Origin: Vibrio ezurae NBRC 102218 | Lineage (GTDB): Bacteria; Pseudomonadota; Gammaproteobacteria; Enterobacterales; Vibrionaceae | NCBI RefSeq assembly: GCF_000467185.1 | Contig: NZ_BATM01000053.1 | Location: 1 to 54,309 of the forward strand | Direction of reading: 5' to 3' | DNA: 54,309 nucleotides | Shown: one piece after another, positions 1 to 8,976 of the stretch | Layout: every line of letters starts with the position of its first letter | How positions within the stretch are numbered: the first letter of the stretch is position 1 | Translations under genes and position numbers: made by a program | The notes under the pieces: generated by a model | Told to the model about the DNA's origin: nothing | Databases searched by the model: none | What the model saw: only the letters and a program-made list of their open reading frames with translations

Positions 1-8
1 CAATGAAA

Positions 9-37
9 ACACCCGCTCAGTGAGCGGGTGTTTTTGT
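9..37. terminator. Hairpin terminator at left edge
   Basis: A perfect 10-bp stem (ACACCCGCTC / GAGCGGGTGT) with a 3-nt loop is followed by a T run on the + strand and preceded by AAAA, so it can work on both strands. It lies just downstream of the leftward gene at 74-1018 and probably also ends a gene left of the window. Confidence 0.8.
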
Positions 38-73
38 ATGCGCCCCTACAAATCAGTTAAGCCCAAAAACCAT

Positions 74-1018
74 TTAAACCAAATCTCGATTATGCTCGGA
101 TTCAAAATCTAAATCTGGCCCTTGCGGTATCACTTGAGTTGGGTTTATCCCAGTATGGCTAAAGTAATAGTGACGTTTGATCTCGGCAATATTGGTGGTT
201 TTTGCCACCCCACTCACTTGGTACAACTCTTTCAAATAACCTTGCAAGCGGCGATAATCGCTAATGCGTTTTTTATTGCACTTAAAATGCCCTACATACA
301 CCGCATCAAAGCGCACCAATGTAGTAAACAATCGCCAATCAGCTTCAGTTAATTGAGCACCGGTTAAATAACGGTGCGTAGCGAGATGCTCGTCAATTCT
401 ATCTAATGCGGCAAACAATGCGTCATAAGCTTCGGCATACGCTTGCTGCGTAGTAGCAAAGCCGCAGCGATAGACCCCATTGTTGATATTGGGATAGATG
501 TAGTCATTCCACTCCTCTATTTGCTGGCGTAATGCTTGCGGATAAAAATCCACTGTATTGCCTGTCAGCGCATTAAATTCGCTGTTAAACATGCGGATGA
601 TTTCAGAGGATTCATTGCTGACAATGGTGTGTCGCTGCTTGTCCCACAAAACAGGTACCGTTACACGCCCCGTATAATCAGGTTTCGCTTTAGTGTAAAT
701 TTGATGAAGTTTATCAAAACCATATAAGGGATCAGGCACATCAAACTCCCACCCTTCATTGAGCATATCAGGACTGACGATACTGGCAGAAATGTGTTCT
801 TCTAGCCCTTTAAGGGCTCTAAAAATTAAGGTTCTATGTGCCCAAGGACAGGCTAGAGAGACGTATAAATGGTAACGACCTGATTCGGGCTTAAAAGGGG
901 CATCCTCAGCATTTTGTATCCACTGGCGAAAGCCAGCATCTTCACGCACAAACTTTCCACTACTGGCTTTGGTGTCATACCAAGTATCGTGCCATTTTCC
1001 TTCCACTAATTTACCCAT
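74..1018 (-). CDS. yqjG: Glutathionyl-hydroquinone reductase (YqjG/ECM4-type Xi-class GST)
   Basis: This 314-aa protein belongs to the Xi-class glutathione transferases, which reduce glutathionyl-hydroquinones in the cytosol using a cysteine rather than Ser/Tyr. The catalytic CPWAH motif is visible at residues 57-61, followed by the thioredoxin-fold half; the C-terminal all-helical GST half starts near residue 165. Length is close to the E. coli family member. The ATG start at 1018 has a GGGAG ribosome site 7-8 nt upstream. It is monocistronic between two terminators. The substrate in this organism cannot be told from sequence. Confidence 0.9.
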   Translation of the reverse strand: MGKLVEGKWHDTWYDTKASSGKFVREDAGFRQWIQNAEDAPFKPESGRYHLYVSLACPWAHRTLIFRALKGLEEHISASIVSPDMLNEGWEFDVPDPLYGFDKLHQIYTKAKPDYTGRVTVPVLWDKQRHTIVSNESSEIIRMFNSEFNALTGNTVDFYPQALRQQIEEWNDYIYPNINNGVYRCGFATTQQAYAEAYDALFAALDRIDEHLATHRYLTGAQLTEADWRLFTTLVRFDAVYVGHFKCNKKRISDYRRLQGYLKELYQVSGVAKTTNIAEIKRHYYFSHTGINPTQVIPQGPDLDFESEHNRDLV

Positions 1019-1063
1019 TATTTACTCCCTTAACTGGTATTTATACAGTATAAGCAGTAAACA

Positions 1064-1097
1064 TAAAAAAGAGCGTGCTGCTTACGCAACACGCTCT
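1064..1097 (-). terminator. Terminator of the opp operon
   Basis: AGAGCGTG pairs with CACGCTCT across a 12-nt loop; read leftward it is followed by a run of T. It lies about 25 nt past the oppF stop codon and ends the opp operon. Confidence 0.85.
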
Positions 1098-1119
1098 AGC
1101 TTGTCACAGCTAAAAAAGA

Positions 1120-2121
1120 TTAATAGGAGTGAAAACAAGACACTGCGTGAATATCATCACCTTCTAAGGTAGGCTTAGTTTTCGCACATGCTTCGGTTGC
1201 AACCGGACAGCGCGTTCTAAATACACAACCAGAAGGCGGATTCATTGGTGACGGTAAATCACCTTCTAGCATCTCAATCTTCTTCGCGCGCTCAAGCTTA
1301 GGATCAGGAATAGGTACCGCAGACATCAAAGCGCGAGTGTACGGATGCTTAGGTTGAGCAAACAACTCTTTTGATTCACCAAGCTCAACCGCATTACCCA
1401 AATACATCACCAATACGCGGTCTGAAATGTGTTTAACCACCGACAAATCGTGCGCAATAAACACTAGGCTTAAACCAAATTCTTTTTGCAGCTCTTTAAG
1501 AAGGTTCACTACCTGTGCCTGAATCGATACGTCTAGCGCCGATACAGGTTCATCACAGATGATCATCTTAGGCTTTAGAATCAAGGCACGGGCAATACCA
1601 ATACGTTGACACTGACCACCAGAGAACTCATGCGGATAACGGTTGATCACGTTAGGCAACAAGCCTACTCTGTCCATCATCTTTTTCACTTCTTGCTTCA
1701 CTTCATCCTTGCTTAGATTTGGATAAAATGTTTTCAGAGGCTCAGCAATAATGTCGCCTACCGTCATACGTGGGTTAAGAGATGCCAACGGATCTTGGAA
1801 GATCATTTGAATGTCTTTACGCGTTTCGCGGCGCTGTACGTCTTGCATTTTAGTCAGATCTTGACCAAGCCAAACAATCTCACCATCGGTTGCTTCAACT
1901 AAGCCTACAATCGCGCGAGCAAACGTAGACTTACCACAACCAGACTCACCAACCACACCCAGAGTTTCCCCTTCGTAAAGGCGAACATTAACGCCATCTA
2001 CCGCTTTAAGTGGTGTCGGTTTGCTCCAAGGCCAAGCCGATTTAGACGCAATCTGAAAATGAACCTTTAATGATTTCACATCCAGTAGTAAATTTTTATC
2101 ATTCATTGGTGATGTGCTCAT
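1120..2121 (-). CDS. oppF: Oligopeptide ABC transporter ATP-binding protein OppF
   Basis: One of the two cytosolic ATPases powering oligopeptide import. Walker A GESGCGKS is at residues 58-65, the ABC signature FSGGQCQR and Walker B IICDEP follow, and the C-terminal oligopeptide-transporter extension with a set of cysteines (PPSGC..RTRC..) is present as in OppF/DppF. I chose the ATG at 2121, whose ATGA overlap with the oppD stop gives translational coupling, over an in-frame TTG three codons earlier. It is the last gene of oppABCDF. Confidence 0.93.
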   Translation of the reverse strand: MSTSPMNDKNLLLDVKSLKVHFQIASKSAWPWSKPTPLKAVDGVNVRLYEGETLGVVGESGCGKSTFARAIVGLVEATDGEIVWLGQDLTKMQDVQRRETRKDIQMIFQDPLASLNPRMTVGDIIAEPLKTFYPNLSKDEVKQEVKKMMDRVGLLPNVINRYPHEFSGGQCQRIGIARALILKPKMIICDEPVSALDVSIQAQVVNLLKELQKEFGLSLVFIAHDLSVVKHISDRVLVMYLGNAVELGESKELFAQPKHPYTRALMSAVPIPDPKLERAKKIEMLEGDLPSPMNPPSGCVFRTRCPVATEACAKTKPTLEGDDIHAVSCFHSY

Positions 2122-3092
2122 CGTGTCCAAGCCTCGTGATCAGAAAAACATGCGCGTTGACGCCCCTCTCCAAATGGAGTGAGGATCGGTGACTCGCTCT
2201 TACAGCGATCAGTTACGCGGTGACAGCGCTCTTGATACGGACAACCTGGTGGCAAACGCAATAAGTTTGGCGGGTTACCCGGGATCGTTGGCAGTATCTC
2301 ACCTTCGGTATCTAAGCGAGGAATCGCTCTTAACAGACCTTCCGCGTATGGATGACTTGGTGAGTAGAAGATTTCGTCTACTGTGCCATATTCCATAGTT
2401 CGGCCAGCGTACATCACCAATACTTTGTCACAAGAACCTGCCACAACACCCAGATCGTGTGTGATCATGATAATTGAGGTATTGAACTCCGATTTTAGCT
2501 CGTTCAGCAAATCCATGATCTGCGCCTGAACGGTAACATCCAGTGCGGTGGTTGGCTCATCGGCAATCAAAAGTTTTGGACGACATAGCAACGCCATCGC
2601 AATCATCACACGCTGACGCATACCGCCTGAGAACTCATGCGGATACATGGTAATACGCTTACGCGCCTCAGGGATTTTTACCGCTTCTAACATGCGTACA
2701 GATTCTTCAAACGCTTCTGACTTACCCATGTTTTTATGCAACATCAACACTTCCATCAACTGGTCACTCACCTTCATGTAAGGGTTAAGTGAGGTCATTG
2801 GATCTTGGAAGATCATGGCGATTTGTTCTGCGCGAACCTTATTTAGCTCTTTTTCTGGAAGGTTTAGGATTTCCTTACCTTCAAACTTCGCACTGCCTTT
2901 GATAATGCCGTTTTTTGCCAGCAGACCCATAATCGCAAACACGGTTTGTGATTTACCAGAGCCTGACTCACCCACGATACCTAAAGTCTCGCCCGCTTTA
3001 AGCGAGAAGTTTAAATCGTTTACCGCGGTTACTGTGCCGTCTTGAGTAGAAAACTCTACTCTCAGGTCTTTTACATCTAATAAATTGCTCAT
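2118..3092 (-). CDS. oppD: Oligopeptide ABC transporter ATP-binding protein OppD
   Basis: Second ATPase of the Opp importer, pairing with OppF. Walker A GESGSGKS is near residues 42-49, with signature FSGGMRQR, Walker B LLIADEP and the D-loop TTALD. The C-terminal oligopeptide-transporter domain carries the conserved PPGC..C..C cysteines. An AAGGA site precedes the ATG at 3092; a GTG one codon earlier is the alternative. It overlaps oppF by 4 nt and follows oppC by about 20 nt. Confidence 0.93.
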   Translation of the reverse strand: MSNLLDVKDLRVEFSTQDGTVTAVNDLNFSLKAGETLGIVGESGSGKSQTVFAIMGLLAKNGIIKGSAKFEGKEILNLPEKELNKVRAEQIAMIFQDPMTSLNPYMKVSDQLMEVLMLHKNMGKSEAFEESVRMLEAVKIPEARKRITMYPHEFSGGMRQRVMIAMALLCRPKLLIADEPTTALDVTVQAQIMDLLNELKSEFNTSIIMITHDLGVVAGSCDKVLVMYAGRTMEYGTVDEIFYSPSHPYAEGLLRAIPRLDTEGEILPTIPGNPPNLLRLPPGCPYQERCHRVTDRCKSESPILTPFGEGRQRACFSDHEAWTR

Positions 3093-3112
3093 CACTGAAT
3101 TCCTTATTGTTC

Positions 3113-4015
3113 TTATCTGTCTTTTGGATCAAGTGCATCACGTAAGCCATCGCCCACGTAGTTGAAACAAAATAGGGTTACGACCATAAACAAAGCTGGG
3201 AATGTCAGCTGCCAAATAGCCACTTCCATTGTTTGAGCACCTTCTTGTAGCAATGCCCCCCAACTTGTCATTGGCTCTTGAACGCCTAGACCAAGGAAAG
3301 ATAGGAATGATTCAGTCAAAATCATACTTGGTACAAGCAGGGTCGAGTAAACCGCTACAATACCCAGTACGTTTGGCACAATGTGGCGAGTAATAATGCG
3401 CCACTTACTTACGCCACAAACGTGCGCCGCTTCGATGAACTCTTTACTGCGCAAGCTCAAGGTTTGACCACGCACAATACGTGCCATATCAAGCCATGCA
3501 ATCGCGCCGATAGCCACGAATATCAACACGATATTTCGGCCAAAGAAGGTCACCAATACGATCACCAAGAACATGAAAGGAACCGCGTATAGGATTTCTA
3601 GGATACGCATCATAATACGGTCAGTACGTCCGCCAATGAAGCCTGACGCCGCGCCGTACAAAGTACCAATCAATACCGCAACCAGTGCGCCCAATACGCC
3701 CACCATCAATGAGATTCGACCGCCGACTAAGGTACGCACAAACAAATCGCGCCCAAGGCTATCAGTACCAAACCAATGCTCCATAGAAGGTGCAGCATGC
3801 ATGGCATACCAGTCAGTATCGTCATACGCGTACTGAGACACCATAGGTAGGAAGATAACGGCCAAGGTGATTAGGGCGAGAATAAACAAGCTCACCATCG
3901 CCGCTTTATTGCGCATAAAACGAATGCGGGCGTCTTGCCATAACGAGCGACCTTCAATTTCAAGGTTCTCAGAGAACTTTTCAATCGCTTCTAGATTTTC
4001 TTTTTTAGATAACAT
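3113..4015 (-). CDS. oppC: Oligopeptide ABC transporter permease OppC
   Basis: A 300-aa inner-membrane permease of the Opp importer. It has an N-terminal cytoplasmic segment, one membrane helix near residues 38-58, then the BPD_transp_1 helices with the EAA loop (EFIEAAHVCGVSKW..) that docks onto the ATPases. The short FGTDSLGRDLF segment is typical of OppC/DppC. It lies 14 nt after oppB and about 20 nt before oppD. Confidence 0.94.
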   Translation of the reverse strand: MLSKKENLEAIEKFSENLEIEGRSLWQDARIRFMRNKAAMVSLFILALITLAVIFLPMVSQYAYDDTDWYAMHAAPSMEHWFGTDSLGRDLFVRTLVGGRISLMVGVLGALVAVLIGTLYGAASGFIGGRTDRIMMRILEILYAVPFMFLVIVLVTFFGRNIVLIFVAIGAIAWLDMARIVRGQTLSLRSKEFIEAAHVCGVSKWRIITRHIVPNVLGIVAVYSTLLVPSMILTESFLSFLGLGVQEPMTSWGALLQEGAQTMEVAIWQLTFPALFMVVTLFCFNYVGDGLRDALDPKDR

Positions 4016-4029
4016 GCATATTTCCTTTC

Positions 4030-4950
4030 TTAGAAGCGAATCTTAGGATCGATAGCGGCCAGCAGAATATCCACCACAGCGTTAAACAGGATAAACAAGA
4101 ACCCGATTAAGATGGTGATCCCCATAACCAATGAGTAATCACGGTTAAAAGCGGCGTTAACGAACAGCTTACCAATGCCTGGTAAACCAAAGATAGTTTC
4201 AATAACAACTGAACCGGTAATGATGCCAACAAACGCAGGCCCCATATAAGAAACAACCGGTAGCATTGCAGGTTTCAGTGCATGTTTGAAAACGATATAA
4301 CGGTAGCTAAGCCCTTTCGCGCGAGCGGTACGGATGAAGTTACTGTTTAGAGTTTCGATCATAGAGCCACGGGTAATACGCGCAAACGTCGCAACGTATA
4401 GCAGTGACATGCCAATAACAGGCAATACAATGTACTCCCAACCTCCGTTGTGCCAGCCACCTGCTGGGAACCAACCTAAATTAATTGAGAATAGGTAAAT
4501 CAATACCGGTGCGAGTACAAATGAGGGCATCACCACCCCGAGCATGGCGGTCGCCATTATCGAGTAGTCGAGCCAAGTATTTTGCCGCAGTGCAGCTATA
4601 GTGCCGACCGTGACCCCCATGATTACAGTAAAGATAAAAGCGAAAAAGCCGATCTTAGCCGACACAGGCAGCGCGTCAGCAACCAACTCATTTACTGTGT
4701 AATCTTTATATTTAAATGAAGGGCCAAAATCACCCTGTAAGATGTTGGTCAGATAAGTGGTGTACTGCTCAAGCACAGGCTTGTCTAGGCCGTACTTCGC
4801 ATTAATATTTGCCATAACCTCAGGGGGTAATGGTCGTTCACTTGAGAAAGGGTTACCTGGTGCGAAGCGCATCAAGAAAAAGGATATCGTAATGAGAACC
4901 AGTAATGTTGGGATTGCTTCGAATATCCGTTTAGCAATAAATTTAAACAT
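4030..4950 (-). CDS. oppB: Oligopeptide ABC transporter permease OppB
   Basis: A 306-aa permease that forms the channel with OppC. The ATG at 4950 (MFKFIAKRIFEAIPT...) is preceded by GGAAG and gives the family's normal N-terminus; a longer in-frame start would add 21 unrelated residues. There are six predicted membrane helices, the family GNPF segment after helix 1, and the EAA-type loop (FIRTARAKGLSYRY). A strong hairpin separates it from oppA, so it is probably expressed at lower level than the binding protein. Confidence 0.94.
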   Translation of the reverse strand: MFKFIAKRIFEAIPTLLVLITISFFLMRFAPGNPFSSERPLPPEVMANINAKYGLDKPVLEQYTTYLTNILQGDFGPSFKYKDYTVNELVADALPVSAKIGFFAFIFTVIMGVTVGTIAALRQNTWLDYSIMATAMLGVVMPSFVLAPVLIYLFSINLGWFPAGGWHNGGWEYIVLPVIGMSLLYVATFARITRGSMIETLNSNFIRTARAKGLSYRYIVFKHALKPAMLPVVSYMGPAFVGIITGSVVIETIFGLPGIGKLFVNAAFNRDYSLVMGITILIGFLFILFNAVVDILLAAIDPKIRF

Positions 4951-4983
4951 GATTCTTCCAGTCTGTGACAAAAAATAAAAAGT

Positions 4984-5018
4984 AAAAAAGGTCCTGCATG
5001 CGCTCGTGCACATGCAGG
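4984..5018 (-). terminator. oppA-oppB intercistronic hairpin (attenuating terminator)
   Basis: CCTGCATG pairs with CATGCAGG over a 10-nt loop and is followed leftward by CTTTTTT. Placed between oppA and oppB, it should stop or process most transcripts, the usual way to make more binding protein than permease. Partial readthrough is inferred because no other promoter for oppB was recognised. Confidence 0.75.
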
Positions 5019-5053
5019 CCGGTCATATTATTGTTTTTTTTTAAAGCAAAAAG

Positions 5054-6685
5054 TTACTTAGCGATAATGTACATATCTTTCGAGAACATCTTGTCTTCAG
5101 CGTTATTTGCTGGGTATCCGCCTACTGTAGGAGAAACAAGACGAGAAGTAACGTACTGATAGATTGGCGCGATTGGCATGTCAGTTGCCAATTGCTTCTC
5201 AGCTTTGTTGTAGATATCTTCACGCTCAGCGTCACTCGTCGCTAGCATCGCTTTCGCCATCAATGCATCGTAAGTATCGCTGTGGTACTTAGGATCGTTT
5301 GAGCTGTTGTTCGATTGCATTAGTGACAAGAAGCTAGAGGCTTCGTTGTAGTCACCACACCAACCCGCACGAGTCACATCGAAGTTACCTTCACGGCGCG
5401 TATCTAGGTACGTTTTCCACTCTTGGTTTTCAAGCTTAATCTTCACGCCAAGATCTTTTCTCCACATAGATTGAATTGCGGTTGCAATTTTCTTGTGGTT
5501 CTCAGAGGTGTTGTAAAGCAGAGTAAACTCTAGAGGGTGGCTCTTATTAAAGCCAGCTTCTGCCAGTAGCTCTTTCGCTGCGGCAATACGCTCTTTTTGA
5601 GTCATCTTACCGTAAGCAGGTAGATCTGGGTGGAAGCCTGCTGTGATTTCAGGTGTTAGGAAGTAAGCTGGCTTTTGACCTTGACCAAGGATGGCATTGG
5701 CGATCACGTCACGGTCGATAGCGTAAGAAAGCGCTTTACGAACACGGACATCATCAAATGGTGCTTTAGCGTTATTAAATCCGTAGTAGTAAGAACACAA
5801 GTTACCTTTCACGTTCACCGCTTCTGGGTGCTCTTTCTGTAGACGACGGAAGTGCTCTACTGGTAATTCGTTAGTGATTTGAATCTCACCAGATAAGAAA
5901 CGGTTCATTTCAGATACTTGGTTCTCAATCGGTAAGTATGTCACCTTATTAAGAACAGTATGTGCGTTGTCCCAGTATTTCTCATTGCGTTTCAGCTCTA
6001 GACGCTCGTTCACAACCCAGTTACTTACTGTAAATGCGCCATTACCAACGAAGTTTGCAGGGCGAGTCCATTGATCACCATACTTTTCTACAACCGCTTT
6101 GTTAACCGGTTTCATCGTTGTATGACCTGTCATCATCACGAAGTAAGGAACAGGCGTATCTAGGTGTACTTCAAGTGTATGGTCATCAATGGCCTTAACA
6201 CCCAAAGTAGATTTGTCTTTTTTCCCTGCAACGATGTCAGCAGCGTTAGTCATGGTGGTCATTTCGATATACCACGAGTACGGTGATGCTGTTGCCGGAT
6301 CAACCGCACGTTGCCAGCTATATACAAAGTCTTGTGCTGTTACAGGCTCGCCATTTGACCAAACGGCTTCTTTACGTAGGTGGAAAGTAAATGTTTTATT
6401 GTCGGTAGTTTCCCAGCTTGTTGCGACACCAGGAACGGTATTACCATCTGCATCTTGGTTTACAAGACCTTCTAACAAATCACGAATAACGTGCGACTCA
6501 GGCACACCTTCTGTTTTGTGAGGGTCAATTGAAGCAACTTCTGTTCCGTTACCTCGAACCAATTCTTGAACTTTAGCAAGCTTAGTGCCTTCAGGTACTT
6601 GTGCAGCAATTGAAGAAAAAGAAGTTGCAGCCACGGCTAGGCTAGCACCAAGAAGAAGAGCTTGGGTGATTTTGTTTTTATACAT
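5054..6685 (-). CDS. oppA: Periplasmic oligopeptide-binding protein OppA
   Basis: A 543-aa solute-binding protein (SBP_bac_5) that captures peptides in the periplasm for OppBCDF. A Sec signal peptide is clear at residues 1-28 (MYKNK basic start, hydrophobic core, ..SIAAQ). The mature protein has the OppA-type opening (GTEVASIDPHKTEGVPESH) and the central YYYGFN and VRKALSYAIDRD segments. A GGAG site lies about 10 nt upstream. The first gene of the opp operon, with a 530-nt leader region. Confidence 0.94.
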   Translation of the reverse strand: MYKNKITQALLLGASLAVAATSFSSIAAQVPEGTKLAKVQELVRGNGTEVASIDPHKTEGVPESHVIRDLLEGLVNQDADGNTVPGVATSWETTDNKTFTFHLRKEAVWSNGEPVTAQDFVYSWQRAVDPATASPYSWYIEMTTMTNAADIVAGKKDKSTLGVKAIDDHTLEVHLDTPVPYFVMMTGHTTMKPVNKAVVEKYGDQWTRPANFVGNGAFTVSNWVVNERLELKRNEKYWDNAHTVLNKVTYLPIENQVSEMNRFLSGEIQITNELPVEHFRRLQKEHPEAVNVKGNLCSYYYGFNNAKAPFDDVRVRKALSYAIDRDVIANAILGQGQKPAYFLTPEITAGFHPDLPAYGKMTQKERIAAAKELLAEAGFNKSHPLEFTLLYNTSENHKKIATAIQSMWRKDLGVKIKLENQEWKTYLDTRREGNFDVTRAGWCGDYNEASSFLSLMQSNNSSNDPKYHSDTYDALMAKAMLATSDAEREDIYNKAEKQLATDMPIAPIYQYVTSRLVSPTVGGYPANNAEDKMFSKDMYIIAK

Positions 6686-6982
6686 GCAAATAAACTCCAG
6701 TTTTTTAATGTTGCATCCATGAGTTCTTTACGCCGAGCGATAGCCATTATTGTTATCTATTTTGGTATCCGTAAAATTATGTAAAAGGCTATAGGACATA
6801 AAGAATGGAAACAAAGTTACCAATCCTTGAAAGTTTTTGCCATAAAAATGTCACAACACAGCCCTTAAACTCCTGCACGGGTCAACATTTTAGAACTAAA
6901 TTTCAACCCAAACAATAATGTCAGTGATCTAGACTGCAAAAATCAAAACCAAACTCAAAAATTACATCACCATTCACTATAG

Positions 6983-6998
6983 CGTGATCACCATCACG
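6983..6998. promoter_or_regulatory. Putative CRP site upstream of oppA
   Basis: CGTGATCACCATCACG matches the CRP pattern TGTGA-N6-TCACA at 8 of 10 fixed positions and is itself a near palindrome. It lies about 300 nt before the oppA start. Catabolite control of opp is inferred from the site only; no promoter elements were assigned. Confidence 0.4.
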
Positions 6999-7135
6999 AA
7001 AAATAAAGCCAAAAACAACACCTTATTAACAGTAGATCATAAGTTTAAAAACAAAGATCTCGACTTAATCACAAATAAAAAAGATGAATTTTGACAAGAA
7101 AATATAAAAATAAATTAGCTTTTTTGATGCAGATC

Positions 7136-7165
7136 AAAAAAGCCCCATAAATAATGGGGCTTTTT
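7136..7165 (-). terminator. Terminator of the moa operon
   Basis: AAAAAGCCCCAT pairs with ATGGGGCTTTTT across a short AT loop, with a T run leftward. It lies about 50 nt past the moaE stop. The rest of 6686-7135 is AT-rich leader of oppA with no gene visible. Confidence 0.85.
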
Positions 7166-7180
7166 AGTATTTGAAAAAAC

Positions 7181-7196
7181 TGTGATATAAATCACA
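7181..7196. promoter_or_regulatory. Perfect CRP-type palindrome after moaE
   Basis: TGTGATATAAATCACA has both TGTGA and TCACA half-sites with the right 6-nt spacing. It lies between the moaE stop and its terminator, an unexpected place, about 500 nt upstream of oppA. Which promoter it serves is unclear. Confidence 0.5.
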
Positions 7197-7216
7197 CTAC
7201 TTGTAATACCATACCA

Positions 7217-7663
7217 CTACCAGCGTTGCATGGATTCCTGATCAGACTCACGAGACTCTATCCAACGAGATGCATTGCTTAGACGCTCTTTTTTCCAAAA
7301 CGGCGCCTTCGTTTTTAAGTAATCCATAATGAATTCACAAGCAGAAAATGCCGCCTCTCTATGCGCGCTTGATACCCCCACTAAGACGATTTGATCTGCA
7401 ATATCTAAATCCCCCACTCGGTGGATCACCGTCACCTTATCTAAAGGCCAGCGACTACGAGCTAAAGTACAGATTTCATGCAACGCCTTTTCCGTCATCT
7501 GCGGATAATGCTGTAGATGTAACCCAAGCACATTATCCCCTAAATTGAAGTCACGTACTTTTCCGACAAATGTCACTACTGCGCCAATAGACGGAGACTC
7601 ACCTAATCGAGCGTATTCTTTTGATAAGTCAAAATCTTCTTCTTGAACGACGACTCTATCCAT
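7217..7663 (-). CDS. moaE: Molybdopterin synthase catalytic subunit MoaE
   Basis: The large subunit of molybdopterin synthase, which with MoaD thiocarboxylate converts cyclic pyranopterin monophosphate to molybdopterin. With the ATG at 7663 the protein is 148 aa, the family's usual length; an in-frame upstream start inside moaD would add 13 unrelated residues. Family segments FVGKVRDFN, the LxLQHYPQM stretch, RVGDLDIAD, the SAHREAAFSACEFIMDYLK helix and the lysine-rich FWKKE active-site segment are present. The start is one nucleotide after the moaD stop, so translation is coupled. Confidence 0.95.
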   Translation of the reverse strand: MDRVVVQEEDFDLSKEYARLGESPSIGAVVTFVGKVRDFNLGDNVLGLHLQHYPQMTEKALHEICTLARSRWPLDKVTVIHRVGDLDIADQIVLVGVSSAHREAAFSACEFIMDYLKTKAPFWKKERLSNASRWIESRESDQESMQRW

Positions 7664-7664
7664 A

Positions 7665-7910
7665 TTATCCCCCTGTAACTGGAGGAAAGAATGCCACTTC
7701 ATCGCCGGATTTTACACTTGCCTCTAGAGGTGACATGGTGTGATTTACGGCCGCTAACAATTTTCCAGACTCAAGCGCTAACGCCCATTTGTCCCCACGG
7801 CCGATTAACTGTTGACGGATCTCATCAACGGTTGAGTGCTGACTCTCTATTATTAATTCGTCTTGCCCCACCAGCTCACGCACCTGCGCAAAAAATACGA
7901 CTTTTATCAT
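7665..7910 (-). CDS. moaD: Molybdopterin synthase sulfur-carrier subunit MoaD
   Basis: An 81-aa ubiquitin-fold protein ending in the required Gly-Gly (PPVTGG), whose C-terminus is thiocarboxylated to donate sulfur to MoaE. It starts within the last codons of moaC (4-nt overlap) and ends one nucleotide before moaE, in keeping with equimolar synthesis. Confidence 0.95.
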   Translation of the reverse strand: MIKVVFFAQVRELVGQDELIIESQHSTVDEIRQQLIGRGDKWALALESGKLLAAVNHTMSPLEASVKSGDEVAFFPPVTGG

Positions 7911-8386
7911 AAGCTCGCCTCAAAATGCCCCGATTTTCCACCACGCTTCTCTAGCAACCTAACTTGTGAAATTACAATATCTTTTTGTACCGCTTTGCAC
8001 ATGTCATAAATGGTCAGCGCCGCCACTGAGGCGGCAGTTAACGCTTCCATTTCGACGCCAGTTTTGCCAGCAAGTTTACACACAGATTCAATTCTTACCT
8101 GGTTACTTTCTGGTAGTGGTGTGAGTTGCACTTCTACTTTAGACAACAGCAGTGGATGGCAAAGGGGAATTAAGTCCCACGTTTTCTTAGCCGCTTGAAT
8201 ACCCGCGATGCGAGCGGTCGCAAACACATCACCTTTATGGTGCTCGCCGCTTAATATCAAAGATAGAGTGTTCGCAGACATACTCACAATAGCTTCAGCT
8301 CGCGCTTCACGAACCGTGTCCGCTTTTGCCGATACGTCCACCATATTCGCTTCGCCATTTTGATTGATATGGGTTAATTCACTCAT
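7907..8386 (-). CDS. moaC: Cyclic pyranopterin monophosphate synthase MoaC
   Basis: A 159-aa enzyme acting after MoaA: it converts 3',8-cyclo-GTP to cyclic pyranopterin monophosphate. The family blocks [49 protein letters not shown] and the C-terminal KSGHF are all present, including the catalytic Asp and Lys of DMCKA. It starts 6 nt after moaB and overlaps moaD. Confidence 0.96.
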   Translation of the reverse strand: MSELTHINQNGEANMVDVSAKADTVREARAEAIVSMSANTLSLILSGEHHKGDVFATARIAGIQAAKKTWDLIPLCHPLLLSKVEVQLTPLPESNQVRIESVCKLAGKTGVEMEALTAASVAALTIYDMCKAVQKDIVISQVRLLEKRGGKSGHFEASL

Positions 8387-8392
8387 AGAATA

Positions 8393-8905
8393 TTACTTCC
8401 CAATATGCGGCATGAAATTACACGGCTTATGACGCGAATCCAGTTGTTCTTTAATAATGCGAGTCCACGCCGTGCGACATGCACCAGTTGAACCTGGCAT
8501 CGCTAAGATAACCGTGCGATTGGCAAATCCACCTAACGCGCGTGATTGAATGGTCGATGTGCCGATTTCTTCGTAAGAAACAGCGCGGAACAATTCACCA
8601 AAGCCCTCCACTTGCTTATCAAACAACGGAGTAAGTGCTTCAGGGGTAAAGTCGCGAGCGGTAAAGCCAGTGCCACCCGTAAGTAAAATGGCGTCCACGG
8701 ACTCATCAGCAATCCACTTTGACACAATGGCGCGAATTTTATACACGTCATCGATAACAATCTGCTTATCCGCCAATCTATGTCCAGCAGCTTTAACTTG
8801 ATCCACTAAATAGCCACCACTGGTGTCTGTCTCTTCGGTGCGCGTGTCAGATACGGTTAATACCGCAATACTAGCCGGTGTAAAATCGTTATGAGCGTGT
8901 CCCAT
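8393..8905 (-). CDS. moaB: Molybdenum cofactor protein MoaB
   Basis: A 170-aa MoaB/MogA-fold protein of the cofactor pathway. In E. coli it is dispensable, and its exact reaction is uncertain (adenylylation of molybdopterin in archaeal relatives). The TGGTGFTARDFTPEA binding loop and the AMPGSTGACRTAW segment are clear. I chose the ATG at 8905, with AAGGA 9 nt upstream, over an in-frame TTG three codons earlier. Confidence 0.92.
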   Translation of the reverse strand: MGHAHNDFTPASIAVLTVSDTRTEETDTSGGYLVDQVKAAGHRLADKQIVIDDVYKIRAIVSKWIADESVDAILLTGGTGFTARDFTPEALTPLFDKQVEGFGELFRAVSYEEIGTSTIQSRALGGFANRTVILAMPGSTGACRTAWTRIIKEQLDSRHKPCNFMPHIGK

Positions 8906-8976
8906 AAATCTCAATTCCTTTGTTCTATTTATAATAATTTAAATGACATGGCGTTTATCAATTAGAGGTAACTGAC

